Shown here piece after piece: positions 47,911 to 58,689 of a stretch of DNA of 64,000 nt. The stretch covers positions 10,611,001 through 10,675,000 of the forward strand of contig CM065296.1 of NCBI GenBank assembly GCA_032871835.1, in the 5' to 3' direction. Position 1 is the first letter of the stretch. Each line of letters opens with the position of its first letter. The position numbers and the translations under genes were made by a program. Under the pieces are notes generated by a model, which made no database searches, was not told the DNA's origin, and saw only the letters and a program-made list of their open reading frames with translations. This DNA comes from Dipteronia dyeriana (lineage: Eukaryota; Streptophyta; Magnoliopsida; Sapindales; Sapindaceae).

Positions 47911-48605
47911 TTAAGTTGGACCCTTAACAACTTCATTATTCTTTCTTTTTTTGCCCTTGTTCTTAAAGGTGTTAGCCAAATGAGCGCTTTCACTTCTGTC
48001 TTGGTTCAATCTCTCTTCCTCTTGCACACAGTAAGAAATGAGCTCATTAAGAGTCAATTTCTCCTTTGGATAGTTGTAACTGACCTTAAACTGGTTGTAT
48101 TGTACATGAAGTGATATTAATACCAAATGCACGAGCAAGTCGTCAGAAAACTCGAGCTTCAGTACTTTAAGCTTAGAAGCAATATGAGACATTTCCATAA
48201 TGTACTCCCTTATGTTCTCTTTGCCTTTGTACTTTATAGAAATCAAGCTTTACAAAAATGTGCTTGTTTCTGCCTTATTGTTTTTCGCAAAACGCCTTTC
48301 AATTTCAGCTAGAAAGTCTTTTGCATTGGTTATCCCTTCGGATACTGCACCCTTAAATGCCACTAGAATGCCGCACCTGATGATCATAAGACTCATGCGA
48401 TTGGTGCGATCCCACTTCTCAAAGTTCTTCCTGTCATCAAGAAAACTTGCATCCGTAAGAGAAATGATCTGCTCAATCCAAAGTACAAGGTCCAGATCCA
48501 TGCAACCAAGAACAATAGATATGTTCTCTTTTCAATCCTTAAAATTGGTCCCATTAAACATGGGTATAAAGTTGGTATTAACAGATATAGTATAAACATT
48601 ATCTT
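47911..48605 (-). pseudogene. gag of the second copia element
   Basis: Minus strand, one frame with internal stops. The N-terminal block NFIPMFNGTNFKD (about 48575) is followed by VLGCMDLDLVLW, a WDRTNRMSLMII block and the UBN2-like DFLAEIERRF..NIREYIMEMSHIASKL region. The tail ends KNKGKKRKNNEVVKG at 47911. No CCHC knuckle follows; the next readable sequence is already integrase C-terminal, so a deletion joins them. Confidence 0.8.
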
Positions 48606-48639
48606 TAAAGAGAACAAAACAAACACACAAACATGCTCA

Positions 48640-49120
48640 CATTAATAACCAAATATAATAATCAATAAATTCAAATATTGGTAAGTTCATCACAAGATAC
48701 CCAGTACAAAATTAATATCAAGTCTTTGAACAATAATATTAATTGTAAGTGGTACTCTTGTTGTAGCGATCAAACATTGACAATAATTAATATCAAATAA
48801 TATATCTATCTTTGGATTGATTTATTATTCACATTTAAAACCTTATAATCGTCACATGTTTACCACCACAGGTGTGTGTATAATTCGACCAAGTATTAAC
48901 CTTCATTTGGGCCGGCTAATACCCACATGAATTTACACACACATACACACAAACATCCAACATCCCTCATGAACAATTTATATAAGAGATGTCACTTTGG
49001 CGACATCTTGTTTCAGTTAGCCCATTTATAATGATGAACCACCTTATTTAACCACAAAAGATATACCAAAAAATATTTGAATTTGAGTTGATCCTCAAAA
49101 TTAAAAAATAAAAAATAAAG
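48640..49120. other. Leader of the second copia element, no motif
   Basis: AT-rich sequence upstream (minus sense) of gag with no gene seen. Confidence 0.4.
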
Positions 49121-49124
49121 TTAT

Positions 49125-49425
49125 TTATCAAAATTACAAAAATACCCCTAACTTTATAAAATTATAAAAGGCCCCTCAAGTTTTAGTAATTACAAATCAA
49201 CCTTTATATTTTGTCAAAATCAAAAAACTGGCCCAATAATTTTCAATAATTAAGATTTGGCCTAAAAACTTTTAAAAATTACAAAGTGACCCCGTAACTT
49301 TTTAGCAATTATAAATTCGCTCCAAAACGTTTTTAAAATTACAAACTAGCACCGTAAGTTTTTGTAATTATAAATTGGCCCTAAAACTTCATCGAAATCA
49401 CACAATGGCCTAAAATAATTACAGA
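49125..49425. repeat. Degenerate 30-bp tandem repeat in the copia leader, about ten copies
   Basis: Successive units follow the pattern AAAATTACAAATTGGCCC plus CTAAACTTTTT, for example at 49130, 49157, 49275, 49305, 49335 and 49365, with alternating ACAAA / ATAAA variants. Copies differ by about a quarter of their bases. Confidence 0.75.
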
Positions 49426-50157
49426 ACGGTCCCTTAAGAATATCAAATTCTCCAAAAGTGGCCTAGAGCAAAACCAAGCCAAGAAACCCTAGGTTTTGTG
49501 CCACCGCCTCCTGAACCACCACGCCATCACTAGATGGAGGACGATTGACAAAGAAACAGTGGTGCAAGACCCGCACCCGCAACCGGTGATCAATCCACAT
49601 GGATCAAACCAACGATGGCGATCTGGACCAGACCAACGGCGATGCGATCTTGGCCCGATTTGGACCAGATCGCGTTGGATGTCAAACGATCGTGATTGTC
49701 GCCATGCAGCGCACGGGTCTCACGTTAAACAACTTGTCAAAAAAAATCACCTAACCAGGTGGCGTTGACCGAGAGAAGAGGAAAAACAATAGGTTTGGGT
49801 TGGCTTGGATCGGGATTGATATAGGTATTGGTATGGGTATGGGTTGAAGTAGATGGGATCGGGTGTGGTGAGACCCATCAGACCATTACCATAGATCAAT
49901 GAACTGATCCCAAAACTTTACTAGATCAAAACGTGATTTGAATATCCAACACCCATAACTCTTCTTCATCAGTTTCTATGCCTGATCTAAACCCCATTTT
50001 TTTTAAAATACAACCATATTCATGATCATACAATAACCGAATCCAAAAACACCAAAACTCAAGCAAATTTCATAAAAGAATATCAAAACCCTAATTTCTT
50101 AGAAATTCCTTAAAACCTAAAATCCAAATCCCAATTCTCAAGAATCGATCATGGGTG

Positions 50158-50169
50158 GCTCTGATACCG
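50158..50169 (-). other. Primer binding site of the second copia element
   Basis: On the minus strand CGGTATCAGAGCC follows the LTR end ..ATTATTACA after two or three bases. It differs from the usual TGGTATCAGAGC at the first base. Confidence 0.7.
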
Positions 50170-50171
50170 CT

Positions 50172-50479
50172 TGTAATAATTTGATTAACACAAAATCTAA
50201 CATGCATATGCACAAAAGTAATGCGAAAGTTTAACCCAATCATGTTTCTATATCATGCTTAATCAAACCCTACGTACATATTACTAACTCATGTCAATTC
50301 AAGAGAATGAGAAGATAATCGAGAAAGCGGAAGCGTACCTAAATCCATTGCCGGAGGTTGGTGGACGAGTTGAGATCTTCCAAATTATCACAATCCTTGG
50401 AACACAAAAGTATTCTCTCTTATCTGGTGATGGAAATCCAGAAAAGCCTAAAAAGTGATTGTGTAATTTGGGGACCATA

Positions 50480-50535
<56 letters not shown>

Positions 50536-50763
50536 ATTATTATATGTTTTGCTATTTTTAATTTGGCATCTCATTAAAATTTGGCTCCTCATCAAATTAG
50601 AAATAACACTTTGGTATCTACACATTAATTCCATAACAATTATACCCTTAAACCTTAAAACTTTAATCTTAATTAGACTATTTTAATTTAGGATTAACTA
50701 AAAGATAGCATGACACATTTAATATATACATGTGTGGCCCCACATGATGGAATTTTTCCAACA
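50172..50763 (-). repeat. 5' LTR of the second copia element (592 bp)
   Basis: On the minus strand it runs from TGTTGGAAAAATTCC to ..AAATTATTACA, TG..CA termini typical of copia LTRs, and it abuts the primer binding site. It contains a (TA)n microsatellite. No second LTR is present for confirmation, so the outer end is inferred from the TGTTGGAA start. Confidence 0.6.
50484..50533. repeat. (TA)n microsatellite, about 25 units
   Basis: Perfect TA dinucleotide run inside the copia LTR. Confidence 0.95.
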
Positions 50764-50927
50764 ACCAGTTCCTTATATGTGTATCATTGTATTTAAATGT
50801 TTTGATTTGGCTGCATATGTTTGTCAAAGCGTTTTTTAAATCCAATAACCCACATACAAGGATCTGATATATTATATTTCAGTTCGAACTGACAATAGAA
50901 AGACTATATATATAGTTCTTTTTTCAT

Positions 50928-51128
50928 CAGTGCACACTGATATTAACTTATATCAATGCGTTGGATGTGGATCACTGATTATGAAGAAACTTTGATATTA
51001 TATCAGTGTGTTGGATATGGACCATTGATTATGGAGAAACTTTGATAAGTGCATACACTTTGAGTCAAAGTATGTAAATCTAACTGTCAACATCCAACGT
51101 ATTGACGAAGTTATATCAGTGCGTACTG
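50928..51128. mobile_element. MITE-like inverted repeat, about 200 bp
   Basis: The left end CAGTGCACACTGATATTAAC and following TATATCAATGCGTTGGATG pair with the reverse complement of the right end (CAGTACGCACTGATATAAC, then GTCAATACGTTGGATG). Inside, a GTTGGATATGGACCATTGAT block repeats about 55 bp apart. No clear target duplication was found. Confidence 0.65.
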
Positions 51129-51591
51129 ACTTGAAATTTTCTATGTATGTATGTATATATATATATATTGATTACTCAACTAATATATATATATATGTAA
51201 AAAAACAAACGTTAAATTATAATCGGAAGAGATTTTTTAAAATATTCCAACCAAACATGTTCAAAAGCTCTTTTAGAAGGTTAAAAAGGTAATATCATAA
51301 TTAAAAGATATTTTAAAATGTTCTATCCAAACAGTTTCAAAAGCTTTTCTGAATACAAAATCTCTTTTGAAATACACTATTCAAATCGTAATTAAAAAGC
51401 ACATGTTTTTACTTCTCTTCTTCTACTCTTAAAAACCAATTAAAATGTACTAATATTTTTTCTTAAATCGATTATTTATAAAGTCAATCTACTGAACACC
51501 TATCAACTTATTTTGTAAACGGATTATTTATTAATTAAGCTATAATCCGATTACTTTTTAAATAAAACAATGTCAAATACAGCCTCAATTA

Positions 51592-52037
51592 ATCTCTACA
51601 CATCTTATTGCTCTCTTTGTCTTCCCCGCCACATCTATCTGCTCTCTTCACTTTTCTTTGTTTTTTTTTTTCACTTTTCTCTTCATCTTCCGGAATTCCA
51701 TCTTTGTTTGTCTTAAGAGGTAATTAGATATGGGTTTGATGACGTTGAAGTTATGGATTAATGAGATGTTGTTGAAATTGTATAGATGATTTTTTCTTAA
51801 AAATAAATATATGATATGAAAATAAATTGTTATGGATTAATAATATGATGTCAGGTGGACCGCATGGATTTCTTTGTGATGAGCAAAGAGCTGATGTCAG
51901 CATTTGATTATGTTCTGGTAACTTAAGAAGAAAAAATACACAATAAACACACACCACATCCTTTAATTAAACTACTCGGTCGGTTCCAGAAGGGAGGATG
52001 TTTCTCAGATATTCGTCCCATGATGTTGAGTGTTAAG
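51592..52037. repeat. Upstream region of the ankyrin gene, duplicated at 14832-15440
   Basis: Colinear in the same orientation with 14832-15440 (shared ATGATGTCAGGTGGACCG, GAGCAAAGAGC and GGTCGGTTC blocks). This copy precedes the ankyrin/PGG gene by about 0.7 kb. Confidence 0.65.
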
Positions 52038-52770
52038 AAATGATAAGTCAACTAATAATAATGTTAATTACTTTTTAATCACATTATTAGACAACAAAAG
52101 TTCGTTAAAAAGTGTAATGATCATCAGTAGCAAATATATAGCAACCAAGGTCCGGCTGAATTTTTTTTTTTTTTGTTCTTTAATTTTATTTTATTTATAC
52201 CGTGGAAGGATACAGCAACTCAAATATAAAATTTGAACGATGGAATTATGCGGCTAAAAACGAAACCTCTTTGAATCTGCCGTAAAATTCATCTTTTAAA
52301 AATGATGAGGAGAAATTTTTTTTAGTGGAAATCATGAGATTTCCTCTTGGAACAAGACAATGTTGGAATTATTAGGCATCCAACTAAGAGCATGTAGAAA
52401 AAAATATTCTTAGAATCATCTAAAAAAGGACTGTTTTTGTACGGACTTTTAGTATTAACACTACTCAAAATGTTCATAAAATTGCATGTTGTGATCAGTG
52501 TGAACGTAAAACTAAATTAGGATTCAAAATTCCAATTTCACGTACTGCAATTTGCAAAGCCTTTTTTTTTATCCGTTGACCATTTGAGTCGAAGAGATTC
52601 TAGTTTCATTTTCCAAACGCGTGTGCAATCATAGAGAAATTTCATGGTTCCTGCACTTCGTGGAAAAAAAAATTCACAAAAGACAATGCCTTTTCTCTTC
52701 ACTTTTTCTTCTCTTCTGGACCACCCATGTAATGTTGTTATATATCTCTGCAACTCAACCTGTTGCTTCT
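52038..52770 (+). promoter_or_regulatory. Promoter region of the ankyrin/PGG gene
   Basis: AT-rich non-coding stretch before the ATG. A TTATATATC element at 52738-52746 could be a TATA box. If so, transcription would start near 52770 and favour the second in-frame ATG at 52804. Confidence 0.35.
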
Positions 52771-55252
52771 ATGGCTCATTTACTCTCACACCCACCTCCC
52801 AAAATGGACCGGCGAGTCTTCGAGACGATTCTCAGAGGAGATGTACTGTCATTTCTCGCTCTTGTTCGAGAAGATGGAGGCATAATCAACCAAACTGTTC
52901 CAGGTTCTTCAAACACGATCCTACACTTAACGGCTCGTTTCGGGCACGTGGGGTTGGCGGCGGAGATATTGAAGCTGTGGCCGGATATGGTGGCGGCAGA
53001 GAATGAGAAGATGGAGACTCCGTTGCACGAGGCCTGCAGAGAAGGGAGGCTGGAGATTGTTAAGCTGCTGGTGGAGACCGACCCTTGGGTTGTTTATAAA
53101 GTGAACAGAGACAACGAGAGCGTGCTCTTTGTTGCGTGTGAGAGAGGAAAGCTCGATGTTGTGAAGCAGCTTCTGAATTATCCATGGCTGCTGATGTTGG
53201 AAATGGATGGAATCACTACTTCTCTTCACGTTGCAGCTTTGGCTGGAAATACAGGTAAATTCTAGCTACAATTTGATCAATAGGGTGTTTTCTAGGACTG
53301 TCTTGGAACTTTTCTTGCTTAATCCTGATCAATTGGGGATCCCACACGAAAAAATTCAGGACTGTCCTAACCAGGGAAGTTTCTTTGATCAATATATACA
53401 TGTATCTAGAATATGCATTTGTTGTAGAAATTGTGAAGGAACTTGTAGTGGCACGCCCTGAATTGGCCTGAAAAAAGGACTTGGATGGTTATTGTGTGTA
53501 ATCTCGATTGGCACCCGTGTAAAATGTAGATTTTTTTCATTCCAGGACCGTTTTGACCCTAGAAGTTTCTCTGATCACTATATACATGTATCTTGAATAT
53601 GCATTTAGTTGTAGGAATTGTGAAGGAACTTGTACCGGCATGCCTGAAATTCGCCTGGAAAATGGACTTGGATGGTCAGGACAGTCCTGGAATTATTCGT
53701 GTGTAATCTTGATTGGCACCGGTGTCAAATGCAGATTTTTTAATTTCAGGACTGTTTTTACTAGAGAAGTTTCTTTGATCAGTATATACATGTATCTTTA
53801 ATGTGCATTTTTTTTTAGAAATTGTGAAGGAACTTATAGCGGCGCGCCAGGAATTTGCCTGGAAAAAGGACTTGGATGGGCACACACCTTTGCATTTGTC
53901 TTGCAGCAAAGGCCACTTTGAGATAACGAGGGAGCTTTTAAAATTGGATCCTGATTTGAGTTGCTTGCAAGACAAGGAAGGCAGGACTCCCCTGCATTGG
54001 GCTGCAATCAAAGGGCGGATAAACATCATCGATGAGATGCTGTCACTGAGCCTTGAGCCTGCTGAGATGGTAACCAAACATGGAGAGACAATTCTGCATC
54101 TTGGAGTGAAGAACAATCAATATGAGCTTGTCAGGTACCTGACTGAGAGACTAGATATCACAAGACTTGTTAACAAGCCTGACAACGATGGCAACACTAT
54201 CTTGCATCTAGCCACTTCTGGGAAGCTTACTACTGTAAGAAATTCTCTGCATATATTGTTGTCCAATTTCTGGAATCGTCAAATTTTATAGCTTTACAGT
54301 AAGTACTTATATTTTTGAGTCTCTTGTGTCTTTGGTTTGAGAAAAGATGGTCACCTACTTGTTGAAGCTTGGAGTGAACGTAAATGCAATTAACAGCAAA
54401 GGATACACAGCTCTTGATGTTGTGGAAACTGATGCAAGTAATTCTGGTGCTCTTGTGATTTTACCTGCATTGCAAGAAGCTGGAGCTAAGAGATGTGACC
54501 AATTGCCACCGTTTTCGCAAGAATTGCATCCCATAAATGATAAGAACACTTGCATACGATCGTCTTCTTGGCCAAAAAGAGCACCAGAATCTCCATACCA
54601 ACACCACCGCAAACGCCAACGTCTACGCAGAGAAAAGCAGATTAATCTCCAAACTGAGGGGCTACGCAATGCGCGCAAGACGATCATTATCGTGGCGGTC
54701 TTAATAGCTACTGTTACATTTGCTGCTGGAATAAACCCCCCTGGAGGATTCAATCAAGTTACTGGGAAAAGCTTGGTGGGTAAGAAGACTTCTTTTAAGG
54801 TGTTCATGGTGTGCAACATTGTAGCATTGTTCCTGTCTCTAGGCATAGTTATTTTCCTAGTCAGCATTATTCCTTTTCGGCGAAAAACCATGATGAAATT
54901 ATTGATGGTGACACATAAAGTGATGTGGCTGTCAACTTCATTCCTGGCGGCAGCCTATATTGCTGCCATATGGACCATTATGCCACAAGGGAGGGGGATG
55001 GTTTGGGTGTTGGCGGCAGTGGTGGCGGTTGGTGGAGGCTGCACATTAGCCATATTTATTGGCTTGGGGATGTTGTTGGCTATGCATTGGCTTAGAAAAT
55101 TGGAATGGAGGAGAAGAAAGGGAAAAAACGAAAGCCCCCATAGTAGCATTAGCAGGGTTGAAGAGATGCAAATGGCGAAGAGAGGCAGTCGCGAATCTAC
55201 GAGTAATTCAGACCTTGATAGCTCTGATAAAGGGGGTTACCACTTGTATTAG
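52771..55252 (+). CDS. Ankyrin-repeat membrane protein with PGG domain (ITN1/ACD6-like), three exons
   Basis: Exons are 52771-53254 (donor ACAG|GTAAAT), 53819-54234 (acceptor TTTTTAG, donor ACT|GTAAGA) and 54347-55252; phases fit, giving 601 residues. Residues about 35-390 hold ankyrin repeats (NTILHLTARFGHVGLAAEIL, TPLHEACREGRLEIVKLLV, TPLHLSCSKGHFEITRELL, TPLHWAAIKGRINIIDEML, ETILHLGVKNNQYELVRYL, NTILHLATSGKLTT). A basic linker is followed by the PGG domain (RKTIIIVAVLIATVTFAAG, then INPPGGF) near 410-435 and three more hydrophobic segments, so four membrane spans at the C-terminus. In this plant family such proteins sit in plasma or internal membranes and act in salt, ABA or pathogen responses. 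The start could instead be ATG 52804 (MDRRVFE), the more usual family start. Intron 1 contains two broken copies of the start of exon 2. No inactivating change is seen in the exons. Confidence 0.9.
53428..53818 (+). repeat. Two decoy copies of the exon 2 start inside intron 1
   Basis: The stretch TATACATGTATC..GCATTT..TAG followed by AATTGTGAAGGAACTTGTA and about 50 bp more of exon-2-like sequence occurs at 53428 and 53615, before the real exon 2 at 53819. Spacings are 187 and 204 bp. Read in the exon 1 phase, the first copy meets TGA after about 15 codons and the second meets TAA after about 30. Confidence 0.9.
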
Positions 55253-55700
55253 ATTACATAGATATGAAAATTGGCATCACTGATTTCCATTCTCTTGAGG
55301 GTTCTGTCTTGCTTATGTATAATGTTTTATTATTTCATTCTTAGTCTGTAACATAGCTTGTTAGCTAGTTCTGCAGCATGACTTGTACCAGTTATCGATA
55401 ACAGTCTAGTATTGTAAAGGCAGAGTTGTAGCTTAATGTTGATACTTATATGTTATCTTTCCATATTTTTCGTCAGATCGATTCAGTGGCATTATTTACA
55501 CAGCTATTTATAGTGTTTGATCAAGAGAAATGCTTACTTGAAGGATGATAAATCATCTGTATTACTTTTACTACATGAGAAAGTACTAAAATATATGTTC
55601 TTCAATTCTAAAATGTACAAAGCTTTGCTTCAAAATATGTCTTCAAATTCATTAATAACAGATTAACAGCAGAAGTTCACAAACCCCTTTAGTTATATTA
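55253..55700. other. Convergent 3' regions of the ankyrin and ATL genes
   Basis: The two stop codons are 448 bp apart, so both 3' UTRs must end here. AT-rich, with no other feature seen. Confidence 0.5.
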
Positions 55701-56942
55701 TCACACATTTAAAGATTGTCTGTCTGTCTCTGATTGTTGTGAGTTTCTGTCTCGACCGACAAACCATTGAACTGTTCTCCAAACTATTGGCAACCAAAGC
55801 CTTCTTTTCCTCTCTTCTTCTCCACGACTGATTCCAAGTGCAGCTTCTTTAATTTTATGTCTTATACTGAAGTCTCTGAACCTTGAAAAGTTGGTGATCT
55901 CAGACTTGGATCTTTTCTCTAAAGCATTCAAAGAATTTGTCTCGTTGTAGGAAGTAGAACGAAAGCTCGAAGCTGAAACTGAATGACTTCTGTGAAGTCC
56001 ACTGAATTTGGACTCATACAACCTCTTCTTCTCTATATCCTTCTTAATCTTCAACAGACTGTAATTGATGGAAAAACCAGTATGGAATCTTCCACTTGTT
56101 GAATTCGAACGAGAGAATCTGTTGCTTGACATCAGACCGAGCATCTCAGAGTTCAAGAACAACAAGTCTGAAGAATTCACATCACTCCACCGGTTCTTGA
56201 GAACAACATCAGAGACAATGATCTTGTGCTTGAATTTGTGAAAGAGTTTTCGGTCAGCATTACTACCATTACCTTTTTGAATCAGCAACGCTTTTTCGAT
56301 ATTTGGAAAGTTGCTTCCAATGTTAAACCTTGATGAGCTTGGACGGTCTTGCTCTCTTTGGACAACGAGCTCAATATTCAAATCCTCCGTCAGGTTTGAA
56401 GGATTTCCTAAGAATCTCAAACTGTTCGAGTAAGTGAAGCTTCCAACGTCTTCAATGTTGAACTTGTACCTGCATAGAGGACAGCTAGAGTGACTTTCAA
56501 ACCACTTATCAATGCAGTTTATGTGAAATGCATGCCTGCACTTGGGCAACAATCGAAGAATCTCAGTTTCTTCAAATCTTGATATGCAAACAGCACACTC
56601 CAGGCCTTCTTTCAATCCCTTAAGTGAAGCAAACCTGAAAAATGGCAGCGATTCAATTGCTGCTCTATCAATTCCTGAAAATCTGGACGTTGATCGAATA
56701 AGTTCTTGAAAGTTTTGGTTATGGACATTTTGTTCCATAATATCAAACAGGTTTACGTGACAGAATTTTGCATAGGCAAGTAACAGAAAAACTATAGAAA
56801 ACGAGATTGAGAGGACCCCGATAACCACTGCAAGGTTTGGATGGAGTGGATGGAGGATATCGCGGCCAGAGTTTGATTTCTCTTGAGCTTTGACATGAAA
56901 GAATAAGCAAAGAAATATGATGAGCACACTTGACTGACTCAT
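55701..56942 (-). CDS. RING-H2 E3 ubiquitin ligase, ATL family (ATL42-like), intronless
   Basis: I chose ATG at 56942 because it begins a clear signal peptide, MSQSSVLIIFLCLFFHVKAQ; the frame is open further upstream to 57098 but that extension lacks such a feature. The protein has 413 residues. A membrane span lies at about 36-58 (AVVIGVLSISFSIVFLLLAY). A GLD-like region (GIDRAAIESLPFF) is at 90-102. The RING-H2 is at 116-157 with ligands C116, C119, C135, H137, H140, C143, C154 and C157 (C-x2-C-x15-C-x-H-x2-H-x2-C-x10-C-x2-C) and the expected Trp near the fourth pair (DKWFESH). The long tail contains SLRFLGNPSNL and ends near WLPIVWRTVQWFVGRD, features I associate with ATL42-type members. 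ATL proteins are membrane-anchored ubiquitin ligases, many induced by stress or elicitors. All zinc ligands are intact, and lack of introns is normal for the family. Confidence 0.92.
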   Translation of the reverse strand: MSQSSVLIIFLCLFFHVKAQEKSNSGRDILHPLHPNLAVVIGVLSISFSIVFLLLAYAKFCHVNLFDIMEQNVHNQNFQELIRSTSRFSGIDRAAIESLPFFRFASLKGLKEGLECAVCISRFEETEILRLLPKCRHAFHINCIDKWFESHSSCPLCRYKFNIEDVGSFTYSNSLRFLGNPSNLTEDLNIELVVQREQDRPSSSRFNIGSNFPNIEKALLIQKGNGSNADRKLFHKFKHKIIVSDVVLKNRWSDVNSSDLLFLNSEMLGLMSSNRFSRSNSTSGRFHTGFSINYSLLKIKKDIEKKRLYESKFSGLHRSHSVSASSFRSTSYNETNSLNALEKRSKSEITNFSRFRDFSIRHKIKEAALGISRGEEERKRRLWLPIVWRTVQWFVGRDRNSQQSETDRQSLNV

Positions 56943-58000
56943 GCCTAAATGTCCAAGCTTGATGTCTGAAATGAAAATTCTGTTAAATTTCGATATGCTT
57001 CTTCTCCATTGAAGATTCTGCCTAGAAACTTTCATGTGAATGGAATCGAATGGACTCATGCTCATAAGATACAGTATTTCAGAAGGGTTTGTTCTCATTT
57101 GATGTTATTTTGTAAGTCTAATGGGTCCCCGAAAAGGATCTTTTAGGCTTGTTTTGTAGCAATGTCTTCTCATTGATCCAATTTGATGTACTATTGTAAC
57201 CTCCAATCTCTTGTTTGGTTTTCTTAGCAGAAAGCTTATTAAAATAGATATTTTGTCCTATAAGAATGGAAGATTCTTTCAAGTCTTGATGCTTTGTTTT
57301 GTGGATTTAAGTCAACGATAAATGTATTTTTAATTTTTTTTTTTCTATGTAAAGCTCCACAATGATTCTTAAAACTCCCCTGAATGTCAATAGTTAAATT
57401 TTGCAGGCCAAATCACTTTTTACTTTAATGAAATTGAGGGCTTTAATGTGTCTGTACATACACTCTGGTGCGTACTTCTAAATTTCAACATTAATATCCG
57501 AACGTCTAGGCTTGAGAAAGACTCTATTTATTATACACAAGCACAGGATTTCTGTTTAGCAGGTTGTGTTTGATCTTGCAAAGTTGCACAGGCATCCCAA
57601 AACTCATCCATCAAGAAGCATCTGAGTTAATCGAATCGAATCCATTAGATTGTGATTCTGGTGAATTTGATGCTCTATTTGGCAGGTTCAGTTAAATCTT
57701 TAGAAATTTGAACACAAATGAAAATTCATTTATCTGCTACAGGACCAACTTATGCTCACTAGCCAGCCCTCATTTGTAGTTACCAAGAATGCATTAGATG
57801 ATCCCAAAGGCATAAAGACAAGCCAACTTGGATGGCTGACTGTCTAAATATTCTTGCCAAAGTGCATACGTCCGCACGATAATATAAAATCAATATTAGC
57901 ATAAGAATTTGGCCTCAATCTGCTGGATTGAATATTAATTTCCTATATATATTGAATAGATTTCAATCTGAATCTCATAATTTTTAGAATGAGTTGTGGT
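56943..58000 (-). promoter_or_regulatory. Upstream region of the ATL gene
   Basis: It includes the open upstream extension to 57098 and about 0.9 kb beyond. No other gene seen. Core promoter elements could not be placed with confidence. Confidence 0.4.
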
Positions 58001-58252
58001 TGTTGGTGTGTTATTTAACTAACTTACAAATGTTGTAAGTTTTAGAATAAGAACAAAAGAAATGAAGATAACAGAACTGATACAACAAAGAAAACACTAC
58101 AAGAAATTGATATATTTCAGTAAAGATCTCTATATATTTTATTATTCAACTATCAGCTCATATATATAGCTGATTTACAAACTGAAAGTTGGTAAAGCTT
58201 ACGAAGATAAAGCAAGTCAGTCTAATCATGATCCTGAAAATCACAGCACATC
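58001..58252 (-). mobile_element. Outer part of a third copia element's 3' LTR (inferred)
   Basis: TGTTGGTGTGTTATT at 58001 could be the inner strand view of a copia LTR terminus (..ACACACCAACA on the minus strand). The sequence is interrupted at 58252 by the gypsy element and resumes at 63678, where copia RNase H lies further on. The LTR call rests on termini style only. Confidence 0.4.
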
Positions 58253-58689
58253 TGACGCAGAATGAAAGTATAAGGGTTTACCAACGTAATCCCTAAGAAT
58301 ACAAAACTCGAATCCACCAGAAAAAAAGAAATAGAAATCTGACTAAAATTTTATTATGCTCCTCAAAACAAAAAATAAGAGGTTTAAATAACCTCTGAAA
58401 ACCCTAGCTAAAAGCAAAAAGACCAAATTGAACATTCACTAAACAAATAAAAGCTAAAACGAAAAAACGAAAAAATTAAAATAAAACTTCAAATGCCCGA
58501 CAACCTGCCTTAATCAGCTATTTTGAGGGTGCAAACGACCTCAACCGGGGAACCCTGGTTGCCACGACGTAGATCGCCAAAAGTTATGCCCGTTTCTTCG
58601 AACCACCTCTTTTAGTCGTGTCTATTTCTTTCTTTGCCAATTTTCTATCCAACTCTTCTTCAAACTCCAAGGCTAGTTATCCTACATCA
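58253..58689 (-). repeat. 3' LTR of the full-length gypsy element
   Basis: 437 bp, TG..CA on the minus strand. The polyprotein stop codon (58677-58679) lies inside it. Confidence 0.93.

Larger units (their letters stand above)
43646..50763 (-). mobile_element. Second copia element, internally deleted and split
   Basis: Minus-strand order: 5' LTR (50763-50172), primer binding site, 1.5-kb leader with a 30-bp repeat array, gag (about 48605-47911), a deletion joining gag to the end of integrase, reverse transcriptase, and RNase H up to 43646. There the LARD-like element begins. A solo LTR (44234-46685) splits the reverse transcriptase. No 3' LTR is seen. Confidence 0.75.

Noticed and set aside
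53428..53760. Extra coding exons of the ankyrin gene
   Set aside because: Both exon-2-like copies lead to stops in the exon 1 phase and lack a usable donor; I annotate them as decoys.
56943..57098. Upstream extension of the ATL frame by 52 codons
   Set aside because: It would bury the signal peptide that begins at the ATG at 56942; family proteins begin with the signal or membrane segment.
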